Assembly: GCF_014860165.1 (NCBI RefSeq)
Contig: NZ_JACZKG010000021.1
Span: forward strand, 1-51,272
Direction: 5' to 3'
From: Devosia sp.
GTDB taxonomy: Bacteria; Pseudomonadota; Alphaproteobacteria; Rhizobiales; Devosiaceae
DNA: 51,272 nucleotides
Shown: positions 9,309-18,271 of the stretch, in pieces
Layout: each line of letters begins with the position of its first letter
Position numbering within the stretch: position 1 is the stretch's first letter
Made by a program: the position numbers and the translations under genes
Notes under the pieces: model-generated
Database searches by the model: none
The model's input: the letters and a program-made list of their open reading frames with translations, nothing else
Told to the model about the DNA's origin: nothing

Positions 9309-10448
9309 TTACGCCGCCTGCCCCTGGCGCGCCCGATGGCGCTCAAGGATCGTTTGGTAACCGGCAACGAACGCATTGACGTCGTCCACCGTCGAATTCC
9401 AGCCCAGGCTGACGCGCAGGGCGCATTCGGCCAGTTCGGGCGCGACGCCCATCGCTGCCAGCACATGGCTGGGTCCGACCTTGCCGGACGAACAGGCTGA
9501 GCCCGACGACACCGAGAGGCCCATCAGATCCAGCCCCATCATCGCCGTGGCATTCTTGATGCCGGGCACCGCGAAATTGGTCACATTGCCCAGGCGGTTG
9601 GCGCCGAACACCACCAGGCCCGGAATGGCCGATCCGAGGTCGGCTTCGAGCCGATTGATCAGCCGGGCCGGATCGGCAGCGCGATATCTGGCTTCGATGG
9701 CCGCCGCCGCCGCGCCAAAGGCTGCGATCAGCGCCGCCGCTTCGGTGCCGCCGCGCCGGCCCTGCTCTTGCCCGCCGCCGGGAATGAGCCGAACGGTATC
9801 GGCATGGGCCTTGACCAAGAGGGCGCCAATGCCCGCGGGCGCGCCAATCTTGTGGCCACTCACAGCCATCATATCGGGAGCTGAGGCGGCAAAATCCAGC
9901 TCGAGCTTGCCGAATGCCTGTACGGCGTCGATGAACAGCGTGTGGCGGGTCGGGCCAACCAGGGCGTTGATCCGGGCGATGTCCTGCACCACTCCGGTCT
10001 CGTTGTTCACCCAATGCAGGGCCACCAGCAGGTTGCCCTCGGCCCCGGCAATCACGGACGCCAGTTGATCCAGGTCAATTCCACCATCGGGCAGAAGCCC
10101 TATGGTGATGATGGGAAGTCCGGTCGCCTCGGCGGCCTTGCCGACCGCCGCGTGCTCACCGGCGCTGATAACTACGGCCGTGGACGCGAAGGCCTTCGCG
10201 CCGCCGACAATGGCTTGGGTGATCGCCTCGGTCGCCGAGCCGGTGAACACCACCTGCTTGCGCTCGGCGCCCGCGAGGGCTGCCACCTGGCTGCGGGCGG
10301 TATCGATGAGATTACGCAATGCGCGGCCATGGCCGTGCACCGATGAAGCATTGCCGGTCAGATCGAGCGCAGCAACCAGCGCCGCCCGCGCTTCCGGCAG
10401 AAGCGGGGACGCGGCATTATGATCAAGATAGATCGCCGGTCTGGTCAT
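9309..10448 (-). CDS. NifS/IscS-type cysteine desulfurase (first gene of the suf operon)
   Basis: Group I cysteine desulfurase that mobilises sulfur from cysteine with PLP. It begins in the family style (YLDHNAASPL), has VSGHKIGAPAGIG with the PLP Lys (about 200) and the catalytic-loop SSGSACSSGKVGPSHVL with Cys about 319. At 379 residues it is near the usual length. The ATG at 10448, preceded by GGGA, is chosen; the frame stays open upstream to 10526, with ATGs at 10490 and 10481. It heads the suf operon, which therefore encodes two desulfurases. It could supply sulfur to SufB or to tRNA thiolation. Confidence 0.92.
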   Translation of the reverse strand: MTRPAIYLDHNAASPLLPEARAALVAALDLTGNASSVHGHGRALRNLIDTARSQVAALAGAERKQVVFTGSATEAITQAIVGGAKAFASTAVVISAGEHAAVGKAAEATGLPIITIGLLPDGGIDLDQLASVIAGAEGNLLVALHWVNNETGVVQDIARINALVGPTRHTLFIDAVQAFGKLELDFAASAPDMMAVSGHKIGAPAGIGALLVKAHADTVRLIPGGGQEQGRRGGTEAAALIAAFGAAAAAIEARYRAADPARLINRLEADLGSAIPGLVVFGANRLGNVTNFAVPGIKNATAMMGLDLMGLSVSSGSACSSGKVGPSHVLAAMGVAPELAECALRVSLGWNSTVDDVNAFVAGYQTILERHRARQGQAA

Positions 10449-10600
10449 CGGTTTCCCGTGTGGCGCATGCGCGCCGGTCATGTATTCCATGCAGGAGCCG
10501 GAGCGCTCACGCGGCTGTCGACTCAAACACTTCTTGAAATTTGCTGCCCAACTTCATTACAAGGGGCGCTCTTGCAGGCCGTATGGCGGCCTTAAACCGA

Positions 10601-10619
10601 GTTTCGAACAATTCTAAAC
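10601..10619. promoter_or_regulatory. Candidate Irr box (iron control element)
   Basis: GTTTCGAACAATTCTAAAC is an interrupted palindrome: GTTTCGAA and TTCTAAAC around CAA, with one mismatched pair. It closely resembles the Irr-box/ICE motif of Hyphomicrobiales (TTTAGAA-N3-TTCTAAA, from memory). It lies in the divergent region between the suf operon (start 10448) and the hydrolase gene (start 10735). Irr is a Fur-family regulator that responds to heme status and is known to control suf in rhizobia. The distance to the operon start is about 150 bases, so the promoter itself was not located. Confidence 0.6.
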
Positions 10620-10734
10620 TGATTTTGCGACCCATGTTTTAGGCAGCGGAGCGGCCTTAGTCAAGCCGCAACGCCGTCGCACGGAGCCTCGCAAAACCGC
10701 ACCAACAGAGCCGAACGGCCGGAAGAACAAGACC

Positions 10735-11397
10735 ATGCCAGAAGTGATCTTCAACGGGCCCGAAGGGCGTCTCGAAGGCCGGTACCAGCCGGGCAAAGAG
10801 CCCAACGCGCCTATAGCGATCGTGCTGCATCCACATCCGCAGTTCGGCGGAACGATGAACAATCAGATCGTCTACAATCTCTTCTACATGTTCGCCGAGC
10901 GCGGCTTTGCCGTGCTGCGCTTCAACTCGCGCGGCGTCGGCCGCAGCCAGGGCATGTTCGACCACGGCATTGGCGAATTGAGCGATGCCGCCGCTGCGCT
11001 CGATTGGCTGCAGGTCATCAACCGCGAGTCGCGCGGCTGCTGGATCGCCGGCTTTTCGTTTGGCGCGTGGATCGGCATGCAACTGCTGATGCGTCGCCCC
11101 GAGGTCGAGGGCTTCATCTCGGTGGCCCCGCCGGAAAACCTCTACGATTTCTCGTTCCTGGCCCCCTGCCCGTCTTCGGGCCTGATCATCCATGGCGACA
11201 AGGATCGCGTGGCGCCGCCCACCTCGGTGCAGAAGCTGGTCGACAAGCTCAAGACGCAGAAGGGCATCGTCATCGAGCAGCAGATCGTGGAAGGCGCCAA
11301 CCACTTCTTCGAAGGCAAGATCGACGAACTGACCACCCGCTCGGCCGATTATCTCGACCGTCGCCGGCAGGAGATCGCCGCCGGCGGCGGGCGCTAG
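10735..11397 (+). CDS. Alpha/beta hydrolase
   Basis: A 220-residue cytoplasmic serine hydrolase. The nucleophile elbow is GFSFGA (Ser108), the acid probably Asp155 or Asp157 in HGDKDRV, and the His is in EGANHFFEG (His190). [12 protein letters not shown] near residue 32 is characteristic of the COG2945-like family found in many alphaproteobacteria. The substrate is unknown. ATG is preceded by GGAAG. It is divergent from the suf operon and shares its upstream region, including the candidate Irr box, so iron-linked control is possible. tyrS follows after a palindromic repeat. Confidence 0.85.
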   Translation: MPEVIFNGPEGRLEGRYQPGKEPNAPIAIVLHPHPQFGGTMNNQIVYNLFYMFAERGFAVLRFNSRGVGRSQGMFDHGIGELSDAAAALDWLQVINRESRGCWIAGFSFGAWIGMQLLMRRPEVEGFISVAPPENLYDFSFLAPCPSSGLIIHGDKDRVAPPTSVQKLVDKLKTQKGIVIEQQIVEGANHFFEGKIDELTTRSADYLDRRRQEIAAGGGR

Positions 11398-11435
11398 TTT
11401 CGGGCGTATTCGCGCGATCGCTTCAAACCCACGGA

Positions 11436-11514
11436 GTCATTCCGGCGCAGGCGGGAACCTCTGTTTCTCTATCGAGCCCAGTCAAACGGAGATTCCCGCC
11501 TGCGCGGGAATGAC
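11436..11514. repeat. Palindromic intergenic repeat upstream of tyrS
   Basis: The arms at 11436-11457 and 11493-11514 are 22 bp long and complementary with one mismatch. They have the GTCATTCC...GGAATGAC ends and a GGCGGGAA-type core seen in many dispersed alphaproteobacterial repeats. A related element lies on the other side of tyrS (12825-12899). It will be transcribed in the tyrS leader if the promoter is upstream. Confidence 0.7.
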
Positions 11515-11548
11515 CCGGTGGGTGGGCGGCATTCAGGGATCGCACCCG

Positions 11549-12799
11549 ATGACCAAGTTCAAATCCGATTTCCTGCGCGTCCTCGACGAGCGCGGCTTCA
11601 TCCACCAGATTTCCGATCCCGAAGGGCTCGATGCCCTGGCCCTCAAAGGGCCGATCTCGGGCTATGTCGGCTATGACGCCACGGCGACCTCGATCCATAT
11701 CGGCAATCTGATCACCGTCACCATGCTCTACTGGCTGCAGGAAACTGGCCACAAGGCGATCAGCCTGATGGGCGGCGGCACTTCCATGGTCGGCGACCCC
11801 TCGTTCCGCGACGACCAGCGCAAGCTGCTGACGGTTGAGCAGATCCAGACCAACATCGACTCCATCCAGCGCGTCTACGGCAATATCCTCAACTATGGCG
11901 GCTCCAACCCGGCCATCATGGTCAACAATGCCGATTGGCTGCTCAAGCTGAACTATGTCGAATTCCTGCGCGATGTCGGCCGGCACTTCTCGGTCAATCG
12001 CATGCTGAGCTTCGACTCGGTCAAGCTCCGGCTCGACCGCGAGCAGTCGCTGAGCTTCCTCGAATTCAACTACATGATCATGCAGGGCTATGACTTCGTG
12101 GAGCTCAACCGGCGCTATGGCACGGTGCTGCAGATGGGCGGCTCTGACCAGTGGGGCAACATCATCAATGGTGTCGACCTCAGCCACCGCATGGGTGGGC
12201 CGCAGCTCTACGCGCTGACCACGCCGCTGCTGACCAAGTCATCCGGCGAGAAAATGGGCAAGTCGGCCTCCGGCGCTGTCTGGCTCAATGGCGACCTCTT
12301 CAGCCCCTATGATTTCTGGCAGTATTTCCGCAACACGGAAGACGCCGACGTCGTCAAGTTCCTCAAGATCTTCACCCGCCTGCCGATTTCGGAGATCGAA
12401 AAGCTGGGCGCGCTTGGCGGAAATGAAATCAACGAGGCCAAGAAGGTGCTGGCCACGGAAGTCACCGCCATCGTGCATGGAAGGGACGCTGCGATCCAGG
12501 CGGCGGCGACCGCTGCCAATACGTTCGAAGCCGGCGGCATCGATCTGTCGCTGCCGACGGCAACGGTATCGCATGCCGAGTTGGCCAATGGTCTTGGCAT
12601 CCTGGCGGCCCTGGTCACGGCCGGGCTGGCCGCCTCGAACGGCGAGGCGCGCCGCCATATCCAGTCGGGTGCGGTTCGCGTCAACGACGCTCTCATCGAT
12701 GACGACAAGCTCAGCATCGGCGACAATGCCCTGCTCAGCGAGGGCGTGATCAAACTCTCGGTCGGCAAGAAGCGCCACGCTCTGATCAAGCCGGTCTGA
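11549..12799 (+). CDS. tyrS: Tyrosyl-tRNA synthetase
   Basis: Class Ic synthetase that charges tRNA-Tyr. The 416-residue protein has the HIGH-type motif HIGN (50-53), the tyrosine-pocket region GYDFVELN...[11 protein letters not shown], the KMSKS-type motif KMGKS (235-239) and a C-terminal S4 RNA-binding domain ([17 protein letters not shown]). ATG at 11549 (MTKFKSDFL) is used; the frame is open upstream to 11510, but that segment lies in the repeat. No frameshift or missing motif. Confidence 0.97.
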   Translation: MTKFKSDFLRVLDERGFIHQISDPEGLDALALKGPISGYVGYDATATSIHIGNLITVTMLYWLQETGHKAISLMGGGTSMVGDPSFRDDQRKLLTVEQIQTNIDSIQRVYGNILNYGGSNPAIMVNNADWLLKLNYVEFLRDVGRHFSVNRMLSFDSVKLRLDREQSLSFLEFNYMIMQGYDFVELNRRYGTVLQMGGSDQWGNIINGVDLSHRMGGPQLYALTTPLLTKSSGEKMGKSASGAVWLNGDLFSPYDFWQYFRNTEDADVVKFLKIFTRLPISEIEKLGALGGNEINEAKKVLATEVTAIVHGRDAAIQAAATAANTFEAGGIDLSLPTATVSHAELANGLGILAALVTAGLAASNGEARRHIQSGAVRVNDALIDDDKLSIGDNALLSEGVIKLSVGKKRHALIKPV

Positions 12800-12824
12800 G
12801 GCTCACATCCTCCATCCACCACCG

Positions 12825-12899
12825 GGTCATTCCCGCGAAGGCGGGAATCTCGGTTTGCTTGACTATCGCAAACGGGGATCCCTGCCTTCGCGGGGATGG
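12825..12899. repeat. Palindromic intergenic repeat downstream of tyrS
   Basis: GTCATTCCCGCGAAGGCGGG (12826-12845) pairs imperfectly with the CCTGCCTTCGCGGGGATGGC stretch ending near 12900; inner GGTTTGC/GCAAAC pairing extends the stem. The sequence is related to the element at 11436-11514, so tyrS is bracketed by two copies of one repeat family. It may also serve as the 3' structure for the convergent tyrS and AsmA-like transcripts. Confidence 0.6.
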
Positions 12900-12933
12900 C
12901 ACCGGGGGAGAGCGATGCGGCGTTGGGATCGCC

Positions 12934-15900
12934 TTATTGCGCCGGGGCCGGCGGCTGCTCCTTGGCACGGAACTCGAACAGCTCGCGGAAGGCCCCTGGC
13001 ACCAGCATCGACAGCGGGTTGATGCGGAATTGCGGATTGTCCAGCGGCCCCTGCACCGCAAAGGTCACGCCGACCAGCCCCTCGCCCTCGCGGCCACCGA
13101 GCAATGGCCCCAGGATCGGAATCTGCTGGAAGGCGTTGTTCAGCCCGAATAACGGCACATAGGTCCCCGTCAAATCCCATTGCCGACGATCGGTGTAGAT
13201 GAAGCCCCGCGCAGTACCGCCGACGGTGTCGCCGGTCAGCATGGCATTGGTGACCTCGACGCGGTCCGAACGGCGCTGGAACTCCACCTGGGCAACGTCG
13301 AAGTCGAGCCGGTTCTGCTGCGCGATGGCGGCGCGGGAGTCGGAATGATTGCCCAGGATCTGCGCCACGTTGGCCTCATCGACAATGGCGAAATCGCGCA
13401 TCACCAGTTGCCCGGCTTCCGAGTCGATATCCCGGTCGGTCGTCAGCACGAGGCTGCCCGAGCCGCCAGCAAGCTGGGAATAGACCCCAAGCAGGCGCAG
13501 GATGGTGCCGGCGTCGTTGAAGGCGACCGACAGCGTGCGCCCGTTCGGTGCGGGGTTGGTCGTCACAGAGAGGGCATTGCCGTCGCTGAACTGCGCCGTC
13601 AGATTGGCGCGCCGCATGTCGCCACCGGTCAGCAGCAGGTCGAGGTCCAGGTTGAAGGCCGTGGTGGCGTAATAGCCAATCGCCCGATCGAGCTTCACGT
13701 CGAGCGCGATGGTCTGGTCGAACTGTGTCGCCTGCACGCCACCGGCGCCCTCGCCCAGCCCGAAGAACTGGCGCAGCATGGGCTTGAGGTCGAGCTGGCT
13801 GCCGCTGATGCGCACGGCATAGCCGCCCTGCATCGGCGCCAGGTCGAGCTGGGCATCATCGCCCTCGCTCAAACCAAAACGGCTGAAGCTGGCGGCCTGC
13901 AAGCCATTGGTGGCGTGATAGGTGATGTCGCCAATGGCGCGGACCGTGCCAAAGGACAGGTCGATATTGTTGAGCTGGGTGATCTCGCCCGACGGCGTGA
14001 TGATGGCGCTGAGTGTGCCCGATGTGCCGGCCGCCTTGCTGATGCCGATATCCTTGATGTTGAGCGCCGCCTCCTTGAGGTCCACCGCCATCTGCAGTGA
14101 ACCGTCGGCAAGAGGCTTGGCCACGAAGCGAACGCGCCCGGAGAGGAATTCGGAGGCATCAAAGCCCATCCTGGCCAGGTCCGCCACGTCGATGGTCGAG
14201 GACAGGCGGAAGGCCGGTTCAGTGGTCGGCGTGCCTGAGATTTCGACTTCGGCGGGCATTCCGTCGATATCGGCGGTGCCGCCGAGCTGATAGCCGTCCT
14301 GGTTGGCGCTGAAGGCCAATTGGCCATTGCCGATGCTGCGATTCTGGATCGGCTGCGCGCTGGCGAAATCGGCGACCGTGCCATTGACGACATAGTCGAT
14401 GTCCATCGGCCGGCCGCTCGCCTCGTCGGCGAGGTTGATGGTGGCAACCAGTCCCAGATCGACGGCGCCGGTGATCGATTCAAGATCGACCGGCAACTGC
14501 ACGGCCGTCAGGGCGTCGGGCTGCTGGGTCCTGGCAAGATCGAGCAGCGCCGGAATCGGTGCGGAAATATCGCCCGATATCTCGATAATGCTCTCATCGG
14601 GGTTGGAATTGTCCATCACCAGGGCCGGATTGGCGACCTGGATTTCTCCACCCCCGGTCGCCAGCTTGCCGCCGCCGGCCGAGATGATGACGTTGCTGTC
14701 GTCCACCTGCAGCCGGGTCTCTCCATCGATGGCGATCGGGTCCATCTGCGCCGTCGGCTTGATGGCAACGCCCGAGCCAATCATGTCGATCTGCATGCTG
14801 TCCTTGGGGATGGGCTTGTCCTCGTTGCCCAGCCCCAGGCTGCCGACGGGGAACTTGAACTCCATGCGCGAGCGGACCACCGTGCCCTCGGTGACGTTGG
14901 CGACGAACCAGTCCCGACTGTCGCCGCCCATGACATAGGGCCATAGGCGCTTGAGGTCGTCGGCGCTGACCCCCTGCCCGGCCAATGTCATATCGATGCC
15001 GAGACCGGCCTGCAGCATGTCGATGCGGCCGGTCGTTTCCACGGTGGCGTCGCCCTTGCGGGCCAGGAAGCGGTCTATGCCCAGGGCGCCGTACAGGGGC
15101 GCGGACCAACCGGAGAATTCCATGCTTTCGAACGGCTCGGCCGGTGCTGCCATATCGTTGGGGTGGATGACCACGTCGCGGGCGCTGAGGGCAATGCCGA
15201 TGGTGGGGCCGAATTTGGGGTCGAGGCCCATGGCGAAGGTGCCCGAGACACGGGCTGAACTCTGCCCGATCTGCAGCGCACCGTCGCCCAGGGTGAACTG
15301 GCCCGCTGCCGGATTCCATGTGATATCGAGGATCGAGCTGGCGATGGGGAAATAGGCGTCGGCGATGCGCAGGTCGAGCCCGGTGAGGTCGATCTTGAAC
15401 CGGCCATCGACCAGCTTGCCGCCCGCCGGCTCAAAGTTGACGTCGATCGAGAGCGCCCCCGCTCCCCGCATGGCGGCGAGGCTGGTGGCATCGTCGATGA
15501 AGGGCAGCAGCGCCGCGAAATCGATATTGGTGACGTCCGCCTCGAGCCGGGAATTGCCTGCATCATCGACGGTACGCGACAGGTTGCCGGTCATGGTGCG
15601 ACCGCCCAGCGTCGCCGAGAACCGGCCATTGGTATTGCGGCGGTCGGGTGTCGGGCCGATTTCGAGGTTGATGGCCTCGAAGCGCCGGAACAGGCCATAG
15701 ACCGTGTCGCTCATGTCGACGATGCCGTCACGGATGACGAGCTTGGAAAACCGCCCCTGCGCCGCCTGTTCGACGATGTCGGCTATGCCCTGCTCGCTGG
15801 CCTCCAGGTTATAGATCAGCCAGTCATTGTCCGAGCGCATCGCCGGGGGCTCACCGGTGCCGGCGATGCCAATGCCGCTGGTGGAGATCGCGACGGTGGG

Positions 15901-16425
15901 AAAGGCGTCCTGTCCCTCCTGCACCCGCAAAACCGGTGGACCGCCCTCGGGATCGTCGAGCAACTCGAAGCTGGTAATGCGCGGCCCGAACAGGTCCTGC
16001 ACCATCTGGATGTGCGGCCGGACGATCGTCACCGTGGCGCCGGGCTGGCCGAACAGGGCGCGCGCGGGCGAGAAGCCGACTTCGAGCGCATCCATCGCCA
16101 CCCGTGCGCCTGACTTGCCATCGGTCAGCAGTACCGGGGCGAACTGGATGACCGGCCACACGCCGCCCTCCAGCGCCAGGTTCATTTCACCCAGTTCGAG
16201 GCGGGAGGTCGGCGGCAGGGCCGATTGGATCAGGGAGCGGACGGCCTGCCCGCCGAATGGCAGGCGGATGGGGGTAACCAGCAGCACGAGGTAGAGCAGC
16301 AGCAGCAGGACCGAGGGAATACCCAGCACCCAGACGGCCAGCTTTGCCGCGTGGCGCGCGGGAGGTCGCTTGCGCTGCGCCGAGGGCGAAACCGGAGTGT
16401 CTGCGGGTAGGGTTGACGCGCTCAC
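12934..16425 (-). CDS. Large AsmA/YhdP-like envelope protein (DUF3971/AsmA C-terminal region)
   Basis: A 1163-residue protein with a short cytoplasmic N-terminus rich in Arg/Pro, one membrane helix (the AVWVLGIPSVLLLLLYLVLL region) and a very long periplasmic part rich in beta-strand repeats. The C-terminal AsmA-like portion ends in GLVGVTFAVQGPLDNPQFRINPLSMLVPG, typical of this family. Relatives such as YhdP, TamB and AsmA are proposed to form lipid-conducting bridges between inner and outer membrane. I chose GTG at 16425 because GGAAG precedes it; an in-frame ATG at 16536 has no Shine-Dalgarno and would add a non-family segment. It is divergent from the peroxiredoxin gene. Confidence 0.82.
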   Translation of the reverse strand: MSASTLPADTPVSPSAQRKRPPARHAAKLAVWVLGIPSVLLLLLYLVLLVTPIRLPFGGQAVRSLIQSALPPTSRLELGEMNLALEGGVWPVIQFAPVLLTDGKSGARVAMDALEVGFSPARALFGQPGATVTIVRPHIQMVQDLFGPRITSFELLDDPEGGPPVLRVQEGQDAFPTVAISTSGIGIAGTGEPPAMRSDNDWLIYNLEASEQGIADIVEQAAQGRFSKLVIRDGIVDMSDTVYGLFRRFEAINLEIGPTPDRRNTNGRFSATLGGRTMTGNLSRTVDDAGNSRLEADVTNIDFAALLPFIDDATSLAAMRGAGALSIDVNFEPAGGKLVDGRFKIDLTGLDLRIADAYFPIASSILDITWNPAAGQFTLGDGALQIGQSSARVSGTFAMGLDPKFGPTIGIALSARDVVIHPNDMAAPAEPFESMEFSGWSAPLYGALGIDRFLARKGDATVETTGRIDMLQAGLGIDMTLAGQGVSADDLKRLWPYVMGGDSRDWFVANVTEGTVVRSRMEFKFPVGSLGLGNEDKPIPKDSMQIDMIGSGVAIKPTAQMDPIAIDGETRLQVDDSNVIISAGGGKLATGGGEIQVANPALVMDNSNPDESIIEISGDISAPIPALLDLARTQQPDALTAVQLPVDLESITGAVDLGLVATINLADEASGRPMDIDYVVNGTVADFASAQPIQNRSIGNGQLAFSANQDGYQLGGTADIDGMPAEVEISGTPTTEPAFRLSSTIDVADLARMGFDASEFLSGRVRFVAKPLADGSLQMAVDLKEAALNIKDIGISKAAGTSGTLSAIITPSGEITQLNNIDLSFGTVRAIGDITYHATNGLQAASFSRFGLSEGDDAQLDLAPMQGGYAVRISGSQLDLKPMLRQFFGLGEGAGGVQATQFDQTIALDVKLDRAIGYYATTAFNLDLDLLLTGGDMRRANLTAQFSDGNALSVTTNPAPNGRTLSVAFNDAGTILRLLGVYSQLAGGSGSLVLTTDRDIDSEAGQLVMRDFAIVDEANVAQILGNHSDSRAAIAQQNRLDFDVAQVEFQRRSDRVEVTNAMLTGDTVGGTARGFIYTDRRQWDLTGTYVPLFGLNNAFQQIPILGPLLGGREGEGLVGVTFAVQGPLDNPQFRINPLSMLVPGAFRELFEFRAKEQPPAPAQ

Positions 16426-16572
16426 TTGCTTCCAGAACGAGGCTCTGCCGCTATCTGCCGGCACCTCAAGAATCAACCGCAGAAGGCGGTCTCTTGCCCA
16501 ATGATACCGGCTGGAATATGGCACTGACACCCACATTATGGTGCACTGGGACTGTTCAACGGAGCGTTATGC

Positions 16573-17061
16573 ATGCCGGAACTGAGCGAAGGCGATATCG
16601 CCCCCGATTTCACCCTGCCTCTCGATGATGGCAGCACGTTCCAGCTATCGGCCCAGCGGGGCAAGCCTGTGGTGCTCTATTTCTACCCGGAAGACGATTC
16701 CGGCGGCTGCGTTGACGAGAACCGGGAGTTCTCGGACCGGGCCTCCGCATTCGCCGCCCTGGGCGCCAGGATGGTGGGGATTTCTCCTGATAGCGTCGAG
16801 AGCCACGTCAAGTTCCGCAAGAAATACGGCCTTGTCGCGCCGCTGGCTGCCGATCCGGAGCACCAGGCCATCGAGGCGTTCGGTTTGTGGAAACTCAAGA
16901 AGCTCTATGGCCGTGAATTCATGGGGCTGATCCGGACCTCCTTCATCATCGATGCCGATGGCAGGGTGGCGCGCATCATTCGCGCCACGCGCATCCTCGG
17001 TCATGCCCAGAAAATGCTGGAAGCGCTTGAGGCGCATGTGGCTGGCGCGCCCCACAAATAG
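16573..17061 (+). CDS. bcp: Bcp/PrxQ-type peroxiredoxin with atypical active site
   Basis: Thiol peroxidase of the AhpC/TSA superfamily, 162 residues, cytoplasmic. The thioredoxin-like core and PEDDSGGC segment are clear, with peroxidatic Cys46. The usual motif is (T/S)PGCT followed by a resolving Cys five residues on. Here it reads SGGCVDENREF: the Pro and Thr are replaced and no second Cys follows, nor is there any other Cys in the protein. It should therefore act as a 1-Cys enzyme needing an external thiol, if active. ATG is preceded by GGAG. Confidence 0.85.
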   Translation: MPELSEGDIAPDFTLPLDDGSTFQLSAQRGKPVVLYFYPEDDSGGCVDENREFSDRASAFAALGARMVGISPDSVESHVKFRKKYGLVAPLAADPEHQAIEAFGLWKLKKLYGREFMGLIRTSFIIDADGRVARIIRATRILGHAQKMLEALEAHVAGAPHK

Positions 17062-17125
17062 CCTTTGTTAACCACAACCGGTCATACTCTGCTCACCATA
17101 TTTGTGGCGTTGCGGGGTATGTTGG

Positions 17126-18271
17126 GTGCGTAACCAGGCCAGTTTCGGACGGTCCGACAGCGGACCGCAGCAAGCCAGGGCTTCCCGCCACGGCATTCCC
17201 CCGGCACTCTTCTACGGCATGTTCGCGGTGCTGCTGGCCGGCAATGCCCTGCTGGTCACCGCGTTCCTCCTGTCATCAGATATTGCCCGCCTGCTCAGCG
17301 GCCAGAACGAGCAGGTCATCGAGGCCTATGAAAACCGCATCGCGCAGCTGCGCGTCGAGGTCGATCGCCTGCACTCGCGCAGCTATGCGCAGGCGGGCGA
17401 CATCAACCTGCAATTGCAGGAGCTGGCGCAGCAGCAGGAAGTGCTGCTGGAACAGCACCAGCTGGTGCGTGTGCTGGTCGACAAGGCCGGTGAACTGGGC
17501 ATCGAGGCCGCCGCGCTGGCCACACCGGCAGCCGGAGACGTGGCTCTCGCCCCCCTCGCCTCGGGCAATCCCGACATCGACGCCACCGCCGCCGCAGTGG
17601 CGCAGATGATGGGCGAAACCGAGTTCGCCATGACTTCCATTGCCGAAACGGCGTCGGAGCGCACGGCCAGCATCGTCGCCGAACTGGGCGACCTCGGTAT
17701 CGAGGTTGACCTGCCCGAAGGCCTGGACGGCGTGGGCGGACCGCTGCTGGCGCCCCTGGAAGGCGGCGATGCTTCACCCATGATCAACGACGCCAACGCA
17801 GTCATGGCGGCCCTGGTCCGCTACAAGGCGGCGCGGGACAGCATCGAGGGCGCTCCCATCCACATGCCGGTATCGGGCAATTTCCGCCAGAGCTCGGGTT
17901 TCGGCAACCGCAGCGACCCATTCACCGGCGGGCGGGCCTTCCATTCCGGACTCGATTTCGCGGCGCCCAAGGGCACTACGGTGCTGAGCGCCGGCAAGGG
18001 AATCGTCAGCTTTGTCGGCACCAAATCGGGCTATGGCAACGTGGTCGAGGTGACCCACGCCAATGGCCTGATCACGCGCTATGCCCATCTGTCGGGGTTC
18101 CTCAGTGAGGAAGGCCAGGCTGTCAATACCGGCACGCCGATCGCAAAGGTTGGCTCCACCGGCCGCTCCACCGGCCCGCACCTCCACTTCGAGGTGCGCA
18201 AGGCCGATAGTGCCATCAATCCCAAGGCGTTCATCGAGGCCGGCAAGCGCCTGCTGGCGCTTCTCGGTTAG
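17126..18271 (+). CDS. Membrane-anchored M23 (LytM-type) metallopeptidase
   Basis: Predicted murein endopeptidase or amidase activator at the inner membrane/periplasm. It has an N-terminal membrane helix ([22 protein letters not shown]), a coiled-coil stretch (about 60-120, rich in Gln/Leu/Glu), an Ala-rich linker, and a C-terminal LytM domain. The zinc ligands are visible: HSGLD (His273, Asp277) and HLHFE (about 352-356), and RYAHLSGF also fits. All ligands are present, so it is probably a true hydrolase and not an EnvC-like degenerate. The GTG at 17126 is preferred; a TTG in frame at 17102 is the alternative. Its 3' end overlaps convergent prfB by four bases. Confidence 0.88.
   Translation: MRNQASFGRSDSGPQQARASRHGIPPALFYGMFAVLLAGNALLVTAFLLSSDIARLLSGQNEQVIEAYENRIAQLRVEVDRLHSRSYAQAGDINLQLQELAQQQEVLLEQHQLVRVLVDKAGELGIEAAALATPAAGDVALAPLASGNPDIDATAAAVAQMMGETEFAMTSIAETASERTASIVAELGDLGIEVDLPEGLDGVGGPLLAPLEGGDASPMINDANAVMAALVRYKAARDSIEGAPIHMPVSGNFRQSSGFGNRSDPFTGGRAFHSGLDFAAPKGTTVLSAGKGIVSFVGTKSGYGNVVEVTHANGLITRYAHLSGFLSEEGQAVNTGTPIAKVGSTGRSTGPHLHFEVRKADSAINPKAFIEAGKRLLALLG

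Noticed and set aside
16426..16536. Extended N-terminus of the AsmA-like protein from ATG 16536
   Set aside because: No Shine-Dalgarno, and the extra residues precede the usual cytoplasmic start; GTG at 16425 has GGAAG upstream.
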